A stretch of 64,000 nt of DNA from an uncultured Clostridia bacterium (GTDB taxonomy: Bacteria; Bacillota; Clostridia; TANB77; CAG-465). This document shows positions 15,472 to 24,321 of the stretch, piece after piece. Under the pieces are notes generated by a model that ran no database searches, had not been told where the DNA came from, and was given only the letters and a program-made list of their open reading frames with translations. Where the stretch lies: the NCBI GenBank assembly GCA_934132895.1, contig CAKPAG010000003.1, positions 58,588 through 122,587 on the forward strand, read 5' to 3'. Position 1 is the first letter of the stretch. Every line of letters starts with the position of its first letter. The position numbers and the translations under genes were made by a program.

Positions 15472-16146
15472 TTACAGTTCAAATTGTGAATTTACAGGAC
15501 AAGATATATTTTTAGAAAAGTATACATATCCTTTTTTCTTGTCTAAGCTTGTTATTTTTGTATCGTTTACAATATATGAACGATGACATTTTCTGAAGAA
15601 TATAGGTAGTTCATTTAAAAGCGATTCTAGAGATTTTGAACTAGAGAAATTTTCGCTCTCAGTTACAATAACAGACTTATTTCCCGATCTTTCAATATAT
15701 AAAATATCGTCTGTTCTAACAGCTTCCCATTTATTTAAATGTAGAAATATTTTCTTGTTATAGGTAAATTCTTTTTTTATTCTTGAAACTAGATCTTCTA
15801 TAATGCTTTTATTTATAGGTTTTACTAAATAGTCAAAAACTTTTACTATAAAAGATAAATGCATATATCTTTGGTGACCAGTCAAAAATATAAGATAAAA
15901 ATCCTTGTTTATCTCCCTTAAATCTTTGGCGAAATCAATTCCGTTCTTTCCGCCATTTTTAAAATCAACGTCTAAAAATAAAATATCAATTTCTTTATTA
16001 CGTATTGCATTTAATATTTCTTCTTGCTTTTCTGTTATTATTGTTATTTCGGCGTCTAAACCTTGAGTAATGATTTCAGATTCTAAAAATCTTGAAATAA
16101 TTTTTAAACCATTAATATCATCATCACACATACCAATTCTTAACAT
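15472..16146 (-). CDS. agrA: AgrA-like LytTR response regulator
   Basis: 224 aa. ATG 16146 (MLRIGMCDDD) is preceded by GAGGTAA. Receiver domain: acidic pocket CDDD, phospho-acceptor Asp in ILFLDVDF (around residue 58), Thr in IFLTGH and Lys in YLVKPI. The C-terminal LytTR DNA-binding domain has ILYIERSGNKSVIV, FFRKCHRSYIVN and a final NSQFEL. It is the output of the agr circuit. A strong promoter lies upstream and agrC follows, so the two-component pair is one operon. Confidence 0.94.
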   Translation of the reverse strand: MLRIGMCDDDINGLKIISRFLESEIITQGLDAEITIITEKQEEILNAIRNKEIDILFLDVDFKNGGKNGIDFAKDLREINKDFYLIFLTGHQRYMHLSFIVKVFDYLVKPINKSIIEDLVSRIKKEFTYNKKIFLHLNKWEAVRTDDILYIERSGNKSVIVTESENFSSSKSLESLLNELPIFFRKCHRSYIVNDTKITSLDKKKGYVYFSKNISCPVNSQFEL

Positions 16147-16180
16147 TCCGTTACCTCTATTAAAAAATGCGTATACTAAG

Positions 16181-16209
16181 ACTATACTATAATTTTTTTC
16201 AATTGTCAA
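16181..16209 (-). promoter_or_regulatory. Promoter of agrAC
   Basis: On the minus strand TTGACA (16209-16204), 17 nt, TATAGT (16186-16181). Confidence 0.88.
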
Positions 16210-16329
16210 TGATTTTAGACATAAAAATACAACTATTTATTTACAATTTTCGACATTTTGATATATATAATGTATTCATAAAATTATATGGTAATAATAT
16301 AATATACGAGGAGGAGTTTTTTTAAAAGG

Positions 16330-16668
16330 ATGAATTCTAAGAAAAAAATAAAGAAAAAATGGTATAAAGAGATTGCTAAAAATATAAATGAAAAGGTACA
16401 ATTTTCCAATGCTAAGGATAAATTTAATGAATTTTTAGAACTTCCAAAAGAAGTGGTAAGTTCATCAACTAAAATAACATCAATAGAAAATACTAGTGTC
16501 CTTATTGAAGGCTATAAACAAATAATGGATTATTATGATGATTATATTAAGATTAAATCGAATAGTATGGAAATTGTGATTGATGGGGAAGGACTAGATA
16601 TAAAAGAAATAACAGATTCTGATTTGGTTATTGAGGGAAAAATTTATAGTGTTAATTATAAAAGGTAG
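16330..16668 (+). CDS. yqfC: Sporulation protein YqfC (YabP/YqfC family)
   Basis: 112 aa, start ATG 16330 downstream of AGGAGGAG. A small mother-cell sporulation protein; in Bacillus yqfC and yqfD are transcribed together under sigma-E. Seen: basic N-terminus (MNSKKKIKKKWYKEI), VVSSSTKITSIENTSVLIEGY and the family-like ITDSDLVIEGKIYSVNYKR end. It lies 11 nt upstream of yqfD, which supports the assignment. Confidence 0.85.
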   Translation: MNSKKKIKKKWYKEIAKNINEKVQFSNAKDKFNEFLELPKEVVSSSTKITSIENTSVLIEGYKQIMDYYDDYIKIKSNSMEIVIDGEGLDIKEITDSDLVIEGKIYSVNYKR

Positions 16669-16679
16669 GTTAAAAAGTT

Positions 16680-17892
16680 ATGGGGGTAACTAAAGTTATA
16701 CAAAACGCAAAAGGAGTATTGACTGTACAAATAGAAGGCTTTTTTACAGAAAGGTTTATTAATTTGTGTAGAATTAATAATATTAAAATCTGGGATATTA
16801 GAAACATAGTTAAGGGTGTAGTAAGATTTAAAATACGAATAGATGATTTTAAAAAGTTAAGAATGGTTGCAAGGAAAACTAAGTGTAAAGTTAAAATAAA
16901 GAAAAAAGAAGGATTATACTTTACGCTTTTTAAGTATAGAAAAAGAAAAATAGTGGTATTTTTGCTTGCTATGGCTATTTTTTTTACAATAGCTTTTTCT
17001 ACATTTATATGGAATATAAACGTTGTTGGAAATGATACAATTCCTAAAGAAACGGTTTTAGAATGCTTAAAATCAAGCGGGTTATATGTTGGCAGATGTA
17101 AAATAGGAATGGATAAAAAGGAGATAATAAACAGTTTAAGATTAAATATGCAAGATATATCTTGGGCGGGTATTGAAATAGATGGAACACTTGCTACAGT
17201 TAAAGTTGTTGAAAAAACAAAATTAGATGATAAAGACATACAAAATGATAGAATTCGGAGATATAGTAGCTAAAAAATCTGGACTTTTAACTAGAATTGT
17301 ACCTGAAAATGGAACAGCAAAATTTAATGAAAAAAGTTATGTTGAAAAGGGAACTGTCCTTATAGAAGGAAAAATGTATAGTAAATTTTTAGAGCCATTT
17401 GATGTAACAGCTAAAGGTATAACCAAGGCAAATTGTGAATACACATATGAAAATACATATAATTATACAAGTATTTTAAAAGATTATACAGGTAAAAAAA
17501 GATATACAATAGGAATTACTATAAATTCTAAAGAAAATATGTTAAATTATTTGAATAAATCAAAAAAGTATGATATAAGTAAAAGTAGTAAAAGTTTTAA
17601 TATTTTTGGAAATGTTATATCTTTTGATATATATTCTTGTACAGAATATGTTGAAAAAGAAATAATTAAGAAAAAAGAAGAACTTGTTACTCAAAATGAA
17701 GAAGATATTAATAATTATCTAAATAGTGAAATTTTGCCAAATACAATAGAAGGAAAATTGATGGATAAAAATACTGTCTATGAAGACATAGAAAATGGCT
17801 TTATAGCTAGAACAACATATACTGTTAATGAAGAAATTGGCGAGTTTGTAGAAAGGAATGTTGAATATACAAATGAACAAGGTTCAAGTTGA
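16680..17892 (+). CDS. yqfD: Sporulation protein YqfD, +1 frameshift at CGG 17256-17258
   Basis: A membrane protein of the mother cell, implicated in forespore development. Frame one (ATG 16680) covers the basic N-domain, one membrane segment (KIVVFLLAMAIFFTIAF) and GIEIDGTLATVKVVEKTK. It then reads QNDRI, CGG at codon 193, and stops five codons on. Skipping C gives GDIVAKKSGLLTRIVPENG, the family's conserved continuation, and runs to 17892 (403 aa, the normal length). The 3' end overlaps ybeY by 20 nt. The gene appears functional in two frames, because both halves retain conserved sequence. Confidence 0.9.
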
Positions 17893-18382
17893 TTTTGATG
17901 AAAGAATTTCAGAATATGTGAAAGAACATACAAATGAAAATATAGATATTAAAGATTATATAGAAAAAATAGTTAAGTTAGCATTAGAACTTAATAACAT
18001 TAGTTTTGAGAATGTCTGTATTTCTATAAGTTCTGCAAGTAAGGAAGAAATTAATAAATTAAATTTAGAATATAGAAATATAGACAGACCAACTGATGTT
18101 CTATCTTTTCCAATCTTTGAAAGAGAAGAGATAGAAGAGTTTAAGAATATTCCTGAAGATAAGAAACTTAAAGAAGTAGAACTGGGAGATATAGTACTTT
18201 GTATGGATATAATATATTCTCAGTCTATAGAATATGGAACAGGTATTATAAGGGAAGTGCTTTATATGATAACTCATGGTGTCTGCCATCTACTTGGCTA
18301 TGACCATATTGAGGCAGATGAAAAGGTGGAAATGAGAAAACTAGAAGAAGAAATATTAAATCATTTGGGGGTGTCCAAATAA
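17873..18382 (+). CDS. ybeY: Endoribonuclease YbeY
   Basis: Single-strand endoribonuclease used in 16S rRNA 3' maturation and ribosome quality control. The zinc site HGVCHLLGYDH (HxxxHxxGxDH, with Cys inside) is intact, as is the upstream RPTDVLSFP box. ATG 17873 (MNKVQVDFDER) matches the family's usual N-terminus; an in-frame ATG at 17858 sits too close to AAAGGA. It overlaps yqfD. 169 aa. Confidence 0.95.
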   Translation: MNKVQVDFDERISEYVKEHTNENIDIKDYIEKIVKLALELNNISFENVCISISSASKEEINKLNLEYRNIDRPTDVLSFPIFEREEIEEFKNIPEDKKLKEVELGDIVLCMDIIYSQSIEYGTGIIREVLYMITHGVCHLLGYDHIEADEKVEMRKLEEEILNHLGVSK

Positions 18383-18383
18383 T

Positions 18384-19286
18384 ATGAATAAAGAAAAAAA
18401 AGACTTAACTAAAAATGAAGATAAGGACTTTAAAGTATATAATAAAGATACTGAAGAAAAAGTAAAACAGCCAGAAGAAGACGTTAAAATATATAAAACA
18501 CAAGCAGAAAAAAGAGAAGATTTAGAAAAATTAAAACATACTAAAAATAAAACTTTTTTTACTGCTATGGGACATGCAATTGATGGTGTTATTAGAGCTT
18601 TTAAAACGGAGAGAAACTTAAGAATTGATTATATAATTGGACTTTTTGTTCTTATATGCAGTTTGTTTTTTGACTTTACTAAAACTGAATTTGCATGTTT
18701 ATGTCTTACAATCGGTTTTGTTATATTTGCTGAAATGATTAATTCTACAGTGGAATATATAGTAGATTTAATAACAGATAAATATGATGATAGAGCAAAA
18801 GCAGCAAAAGATATAGCAGCAGGTGGTGTTCTTATTTCATCAGGCGTTGCAGTTGTAGTAGCTTACTTTTTATTTGCAGATAAGATATATAATGCGACTA
18901 CTGCAGTTATTTCGTCTGTATTAAGTTCAAAACTGCATGTACTATTTACAATTACATTTGCAATAATATTGCTTGCAATTATACTAAAAGGTATGCTTGG
19001 TAAAGGAGATAGTTACTCAAAAGCATATCCTAGTGCAAGGGTGGCTTTAGCTTTTGGACTTACAACTTATGTGTACATTATAACAAGAAGTATAATAGCA
19101 AGTGGAGTATCATTTTTGCTAAGTGTTATGATAGCACAAATTAGAATAGAAAACACTAAAATAAAGCCTATATATATGGTGCTTAGTGCACTTCTTGGAA
19201 TGCTTGTTGTACTTATAGTATATCAGATGGTACTAATGTCTCCAAATATAGCTAATGTGTTAAAGAATTTAAATATAGGAAAATAA
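18384..19286 (+). CDS. dgkA: DgkA-type lipid kinase fused to a degenerate PAP2 domain
   Basis: 300 aa. A charged N-tail of about 50 residues is followed by the DgkA domain (about 55-160) with the active-site EMINSTVEYIVDL and AKDIAAGGVLISS, as in undecaprenol/diacylglycerol kinases that recycle lipid carrier. The C-terminal part resembles a PAP2 phosphatase (LSVMIAQIRIENTKI ... SALLG), but the catalytic PSGH is YPSARVA, lacking the Gly-His. The kinase part should work; the phosphatase part probably not. Position between ybeY and cdd is the classic Firmicute order. Confidence 0.88.
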   Translation: MNKEKKDLTKNEDKDFKVYNKDTEEKVKQPEEDVKIYKTQAEKREDLEKLKHTKNKTFFTAMGHAIDGVIRAFKTERNLRIDYIIGLFVLICSLFFDFTKTEFACLCLTIGFVIFAEMINSTVEYIVDLITDKYDDRAKAAKDIAAGGVLISSGVAVVVAYFLFADKIYNATTAVISSVLSSKLHVLFTITFAIILLAIILKGMLGKGDSYSKAYPSARVALAFGLTTYVYIITRSIIASGVSFLLSVMIAQIRIENTKIKPIYMVLSALLGMLVVLIVYQMVLMSPNIANVLKNLNIGK

Positions 19287-19305
19287 ATTGAAAGGTTGAT
19301 AATAT

Positions 19306-19713
19306 ATGAGTGATGAGGAATTAGTAAAAATCGCTGTAATGGCAAGAAAAAATGCATATGCACCTATGTCAAAATATAAAGTTGGAGCAGCACTTTTGGC
19401 TAGTAGTGGTACAGTGTATATTGGTACAAATGTAGAAGCACCATCGGTAATTACAACAAACTGTGCAGAAAGAGTAGCTATTCAAGCAGCATATACACAT
19501 GGAGAAAGAGAATTTTTAAAACTTGCTGTAGTAGGTGCAATGGATGGAAATGATATGTTGGACTCTACACTTACTCCATGTGGAACATGTTTACAATTTA
19601 TACTTGAAATGTGTAAAGATGTGGATATTTTGTGCTATATAGACGGTAAACTTGAAAAAAGAAAAGTAACTTCATTTTTGACAATTCCATATGAATATAC
19701 AAATAGAAAATAA
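19306..19713 (+). CDS. cdd: Cytidine deaminase
   Basis: 135 aa, the standard length of the tetrameric form. Zinc-dependent deamination of cytidine and deoxycytidine to the uridines in pyrimidine salvage. The zinc and proton-shuttle residues are in TNCAERVA (Cys and catalytic Glu) and TPCGTCLQF (PCxxC). The N-terminal YAPMSKYKVGAALL is typical. It ends the yqfC-ybeY-dgkA-cdd run. Confidence 0.97.
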   Translation: MSDEELVKIAVMARKNAYAPMSKYKVGAALLASSGTVYIGTNVEAPSVITTNCAERVAIQAAYTHGEREFLKLAVVGAMDGNDMLDSTLTPCGTCLQFILEMCKDVDILCYIDGKLEKRKVTSFLTIPYEYTNRK

Positions 19714-19788
19714 AGACTTAAGATTTAAGTAAAAATAAATAATTAATAAAATAAAAGAACTGTGAGTATAATGTAAAAGGTGATTTTG

Positions 19789-20508
19789 ATGAAACAAAAA
19801 AGACTTTTAGCAGTTCTTTTATTTTTTACGCTTGTAATAGGCACATATATTGTAAGTCTAACTACTAAGTATGAAGTAAGTGAAGTAAGAGCAGTATTTA
19901 ATGTTAGTAGTCTAAAAGCAAATTGTTGCATAAAAGAAATTAATGAAATTACAGAAGACTATAATATAAAAGTATATTATCCAGAATGTAAGTATTCAAA
20001 GTTAAATGAAAAAATAAAAGAAAAAATGGATAGATACGTTAATGAATTTAAAGATGAGATAAAGCAGTATCAAAAAATAGGTGATAATAAATTTGCACTT
20101 CAAATTAATTTTGATTCTTATGAATATGAAGAATATATATCATATGTATTTCATATATTTATCGATACTCAAGGAGCACATCCTAATACATATATATGGA
20201 CTATAAGTTATGATACTAAAAATAATGAGATAGTAGATATTAAAAGCTTAATATCAAGAAACAAAGATGTATTAAATGTTTTATCTGATTATACGTTTAA
20301 TTATCTAAAAAATGATGAGAGAATAAAAGAAAATCTAGTACAAGAAATGCTTGAAGATGGAACCAGCCCCAAAAAAGAAAACTTTAGTAATTTTGCTTTT
20401 AGTAAAGAGGGACTAATAATATTTTTTGAAAGATACAGTGTAGCACCATATTCTTCCGGAGAATTTGAGGTATTAGTTCCATATGATAAATTAGATATTT
20501 TGAAATGA
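19789..20508 (+). CDS. Secreted or anchored DUF4163/DUF3298 protein, RsiV-like
   Basis: 239 aa. ATG 19789 was chosen after AAAAGGTGAT. An N-terminal hydrophobic segment (residues 4-24) makes it exported or anchored. The rest matches the DUF4163-DUF3298 pair found in RsiV and PdaC-like proteins: INFDSYEYEEYISYVFHIF, GAHPNTYIWTISYD and the late FERYSVAPYSSGEFEVLVPY. RsiV binds lysozyme and inhibits sigma-V, but no sigma gene is adjacent, so that role is not supported here. Confidence 0.75.
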   Translation: MKQKRLLAVLLFFTLVIGTYIVSLTTKYEVSEVRAVFNVSSLKANCCIKEINEITEDYNIKVYYPECKYSKLNEKIKEKMDRYVNEFKDEIKQYQKIGDNKFALQINFDSYEYEEYISYVFHIFIDTQGAHPNTYIWTISYDTKNNEIVDIKSLISRNKDVLNVLSDYTFNYLKNDERIKENLVQEMLEDGTSPKKENFSNFAFSKEGLIIFFERYSVAPYSSGEFEVLVPYDKLDILK

Positions 20509-20547
20509 TCCTTGCAAAAAAAATATAAAAATCTAGCTTTTTTCTTA

Positions 20548-20576
20548 TTGAATTAAATATATGCTTTTGGTATAAT
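20548..20576 (+). promoter_or_regulatory. Promoter of the IleRS-like gene
   Basis: TTGAAT (20548-20553), 17 nt, TATAAT (20571-20576). Confidence 0.8.
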
Positions 20577-20618
20577 TATATAAATAATAAGTTTATGTTA
20601 TTTTAAGGTGAGTTGATT

Positions 20619-23546
20619 ATGAAAATAAATAGTAAAACAGATTTCTCTAAGACACTTAATTTACCTAGGCAAGTTATAGGAATAAAAGGAAATCAGGTAA
20701 AAAAAGAAGAGTATATATTACAGAAAATTCAAGACGTAAAAAGATGTCAGTTCGTTGTAAGTCAAAATATTAAATCAGGAGGCAAAAAGTATAAAATTCT
20801 TGAAATGCCTACAGATATTGAAAATAAACTCTCTTCAACAATTATACTAAATAAATTATTAAAAGATTTCGTGGTAAAATATAAACTCGTAGTAGGGGAC
20901 TATGTTGAGCATAAACTCATATTTTCTAATGTATCTGATGAAGAACAAATTGAAACATTACCTAGTAGCAAAAGTAATATTCAGGAGTTACTTAAAAATA
21001 GACAACAAAAAAGAAAATCATTAGCAAATATGTTTAAAGGTCAAATACTTGAAATTAATCATTTAGGAACTACAATAAATTATGATAATGATACTTTAAC
21101 TACAATAAAAACAGATTTTGAAATAGAAATGATTAAAAAATTCTATGAAATGTATAAGATGGGGGCTTTGAAAAAAGAGTTAAAGACAGTACATTTTTGT
21201 ACCAAATGTGGTATTTCCAAAAGAAGAAAAGATTTAAAGTTTGAGAAAAAAGAAGTTGATAATTATTATGTTCTATATAAAATAAAAGAAGATAAGGGAA
21301 TATTATCTAAATATAATAATCTAGAAAATACGTATTTTGTTGCAAGTACATTTAGTCCATACCTTATGGTAACAAGTGAAAATATTGCTATTTCAAATGA
21401 ACTTGAATACTCACTAGTAGAAGTAAAACAAAATAACAAAACTATTCATTACATTTTGGCAACTGACTGCGTTGATGAACTTATGAAAAAGGAATTCATA
21501 ATAAAGTATGAAACTAAGCAAAAATTTAAAGCAGAAGAATTAAAAGATATTCTACCTATGAATCCTTTAGATTATAGAAAAAGAGTTGGAATTTTAATAA
21601 CTCAAAAAGATAAAGTGTTATTTGGAAAAGAACAATCAACAGGTGTAAGGATAGTTTCGTCAGGGCATACATATATTGATTATATGATACTACGTGATAC
21701 TAAAAAGGATGGAATAAAGCCAATAATAAATGAACTTGGAAAAACAACAGGTGCGTCTATAGTGTTTCAAAACATGGATTATTTAGAAGTAAAGCAAAAG
21801 ATAATAGACTATTTAAAAGACTCTAAGTTTATATATAAAGTAGATAAAATAAAAATAAATCTACCTAAATGTGATAAGTGTGGAGAAAATACTATATATA
21901 GACCTATTACTGATTGGTATGCTGTAAAGGGTGAAGAAAATAAAATAACAGAAGAAATATTTGAAGATTTACTAAGTAGAATAATATCAAATAAAGAATA
22001 CAAAAAAACTGAACTTTTAAAAGGCGTTATAAACATAAACAAACAAAAAGAAGCCTTGATATCAGACAAGAATATCATGGGTACACCTATACCAGTATTT
22101 TACTGTGCAGATTGTGGAGAAAATATTATATCGGATAAGACAATAGAAATACTTACTAATATGATAAAAAATAAGGGAAGTGATACTTGGTATAAACAAA
22201 CGCCAGAAGAAATTTTGCAAGGACAAGTTGCTTGTAGAAAATGTGGATGTACCTTTTTCTTTAAGGAAAATGCCACTTTAAATAACTTTTTTAAATATAT
22301 ATGTATTAATTTGTTGCAAAAAGATGTGTTGATAAAAGAAAGAACTACAACAAACTTACTAATAGAAACAAAACAAGAATTTATAGAAAACCTAAAAGCA
22401 TTAAGTTTTATACCAAAGTATTTTGAATTATTAGACAAATTTAAAAAAGTTCTGGTACATTCAAGTGTAAATGAAAAACTTAACAAAAGTTCTAAAGTAG
22501 AGGACGAAGAAAAAACTGATAAAAAAGATTCAAGGGAAAAGACAGTAAATAAAAAAAGAAAGTTTAGCTTGTTAAAATCTAAATCTTCTAATATTGAGAT
22601 AGAAAATGAAGTAACAAACATAATAAATAGTTATGGTACAGATATCTTAAGACTTTGGGCAGCTATATTTTCAACTAAAGAAAGAATATATCTTAATAGT
22701 CAAAATATAGTAAATATAAATAAAAAATACAAAGGAATAAGAAGAATATTTAAATTTTTACTTGCTAATCTTTATGATTTTAATCCTAATAGAGATTATA
22801 TAAAGCCTGAACAAAGGAATGAAATCGATAAATATGTATATGTACAGTTATATGATATGGTAAAGGAAACTAAAGAGGCATATGATAATTTTGAATTTAA
22901 TAAAGTATATAAAACATTGACTGAATTTGGAGAAAATATGCTTTCAAAAGAATATTTTGATTCTATAAAATATAAGCTATACATTTTAAATACAAATAAT
23001 AAAAAGAGGAGAAGTGTTCAATCAAATTTATATGATATAATTCAAACTTTAGCTCTTTTATGGCTACCTATAATTCCTTTTACAATGGAAGAAATATGGC
23101 CATATATATATCATAATTCTTCTACAGAAGAAAGAAATATATATAGCTATAAAATAAATATAAAAAATATAGCTGATGAAAATAATGACGTTATTATGAA
23201 GTGGAAGAGGATATTTTCAGTTAAAGATAAATTTGGCGTTAAAATAAAAATTGCAATGCTTAAAAAGAAAATATCAAATACACTTGAGGCTAAGGTTATA
23301 TTAAACACAAATGAATATACTAAAAAGTTTATTGATGACAATTATGAAGAAATATTAGAATGCATTAACGTTTCTAGTATAGAAACAAAAGTATCAACAG
23401 AGCATAATGTTAATATTGAAAAAGAACCTGGAACAAAATGCGTAAGGTGTAATCATTATTCTCAAGAAATTGGTAAAGATTTAAGATATAGATATTTATG
23501 CCCAAAATGTGTTAAGATTTTGGATGAATTAGAAAAAGAAGAGTAA
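20619..23546 (+). CDS. Isoleucyl-tRNA synthetase paralogue without catalytic motifs
   Basis: 975 aa, ATG 20619 after AAGGTGA. The architecture is bacterial IleRS: the start SKTLNLPRQ, LNKLLKDFVVKYK after the place of HIGH, YGTDILRLWAA before the anticodon domain, and a C-terminal zinc finger CVRCNHYS ... CPKC. But HIGH is replaced by STII and the GWDxHGLPIE block is gone. The KMSKS region is a Lys/Ser-rich insert (NEKLNKSSKVEDEEK). Extra CxxC pairs (CTKCG, CDKCG, CADCG, CRKCG) remain. It probably cannot activate isoleucine. A regulatory, tRNA-binding or editing role is possible. No T-box precedes it. Confidence 0.82.
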   Translation: MKINSKTDFSKTLNLPRQVIGIKGNQVKKEEYILQKIQDVKRCQFVVSQNIKSGGKKYKILEMPTDIENKLSSTIILNKLLKDFVVKYKLVVGDYVEHKLIFSNVSDEEQIETLPSSKSNIQELLKNRQQKRKSLANMFKGQILEINHLGTTINYDNDTLTTIKTDFEIEMIKKFYEMYKMGALKKELKTVHFCTKCGISKRRKDLKFEKKEVDNYYVLYKIKEDKGILSKYNNLENTYFVASTFSPYLMVTSENIAISNELEYSLVEVKQNNKTIHYILATDCVDELMKKEFIIKYETKQKFKAEELKDILPMNPLDYRKRVGILITQKDKVLFGKEQSTGVRIVSSGHTYIDYMILRDTKKDGIKPIINELGKTTGASIVFQNMDYLEVKQKIIDYLKDSKFIYKVDKIKINLPKCDKCGENTIYRPITDWYAVKGEENKITEEIFEDLLSRIISNKEYKKTELLKGVININKQKEALISDKNIMGTPIPVFYCADCGENIISDKTIEILTNMIKNKGSDTWYKQTPEEILQGQVACRKCGCTFFFKENATLNNFFKYICINLLQKDVLIKERTTTNLLIETKQEFIENLKALSFIPKYFELLDKFKKVLVHSSVNEKLNKSSKVEDEEKTDKKDSREKTVNKKRKFSLLKSKSSNIEIENEVTNIINSYGTDILRLWAAIFSTKERIYLNSQNIVNINKKYKGIRRIFKFLLANLYDFNPNRDYIKPEQRNEIDKYVYVQLYDMVKETKEAYDNFEFNKVYKTLTEFGENMLSKEYFDSIKYKLYILNTNNKKRRSVQSNLYDIIQTLALLWLPIIPFTMEEIWPYIYHNSSTEERNIYSYKINIKNIADENNDVIMKWKRIFSVKDKFGVKIKIAMLKKKISNTLEAKVILNTNEYTKKFIDDNYEEILECINVSSIETKVSTEHNVNIEKEPGTKCVRCNHYSQEIGKDLRYRYLCPKCVKILDELEKEE

Positions 23547-23620
23547 AGAAAGCCCAAAGTTATTTTTTAAAATGAGAAATAACTTTGTGTATTATAAATT
23601 TAAGAAATGGAGAAAGAAGT

Positions 23621-24154
23621 ATGTTTGAAGTTGAAATTAAATTTAGAGTAAAAAACAAAGAAGAAATAAATGATAAGTTGGAAAAACTAAACGCTAAATT
23701 TGTTGAACTACATCAATGTGATAGTATATTTGTAAAAGAAGGTGTTAAAGATTTTAACATTCCAGCCGGAGAAAATGTGCTTAGGATAAGAAAACAAGAT
23801 GGAGTAAATTATATTACCTTAAAACAAAGGCTAAATCATTTGGAATATGAAACAATTGTTGAAGATGAAAATGTGGTTAGTAATATCTTTCTTGCACTAG
23901 GCTACCACAAATTGGTTCAAGTTGATAAATATAGAAAAGAAGCTCATATAAATGGATTTAATATAACTATTGATGAAGTGGATAAATTGGGGTGCTTTGT
24001 AGAGATAGAAAAACTAACTGAAGATAGTGAGAAAATAGAAGAAATTAAAAATGATATATTAGAATTTGCAAAAGTGTTAGGACTTTGTAAAGAGGATATT
24101 GAAATTAAAAAATATGATACAATGATGCTTGAATTGAATCAGGCTCAAAAATAA
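23621..24154 (+). CDS. CYTH-domain protein (class IV adenylate cyclase / triphosphatase family)
   Basis: 177 aa, ATG 23621 after GGAGAAAG. The N-terminal EVEIKFRV (ExExK) and alternating charged strands (RIRKQDG, ITLKQR, EYETIVED, DKYRKEAHI, IDEVDKLGCFVEIEKL) define the CYTH tunnel fold, which binds triphosphates with divalent metal. It may be a CyaB-like cyclase, a thiamine-triphosphatase or an inorganic triphosphatase; sequence alone does not decide. Confidence 0.88.
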   Translation: MFEVEIKFRVKNKEEINDKLEKLNAKFVELHQCDSIFVKEGVKDFNIPAGENVLRIRKQDGVNYITLKQRLNHLEYETIVEDENVVSNIFLALGYHKLVQVDKYRKEAHINGFNITIDEVDKLGCFVEIEKLTEDSEKIEEIKNDILEFAKVLGLCKEDIEIKKYDTMMLELNQAQK

Positions 24155-24171
24155 TTAAAATTACAAAGAAG

Positions 24172-24204
24172 TGAATCTTATGCATAAGGTTCATTTTCTC
24201 TTTT
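24172..24204 (+). terminator. Likely terminator after CYTH gene
   Basis: TGAATCTTAT (24172-24181) pairs with ATAAGGTTCA (24184-24193) with one G-U, followed by a pyrimidine and T-rich tract. Confidence 0.55.
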
Positions 24205-24252
24205 GTTCTTAATTATAGTGAAAAAGAAACGTAAAAAAGTCAAAAGCAAAAA

Positions 24253-24305
24253 GTTTTACGGATAGAAACGTAAAACTTGACAAAAAATAAGTGAAGTGAT
24301 ATACT
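24253..24305 (+). promoter_or_regulatory. Promoter with upstream inverted-repeat operator (ATPase 1)
   Basis: TTGACA (24277-24282), 17 nt, TATACT (24300-24305). Immediately upstream is the inverted repeat GTTTTACG (24253-24260) / CGTAAAAC (24269-24276), with another CGTAAAA half-site at 24230-24236. The abutting position suggests a regulator acting at this promoter. Confidence 0.75.
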
Positions 24306-24321
24306 TGTAATAGGTGATAAT

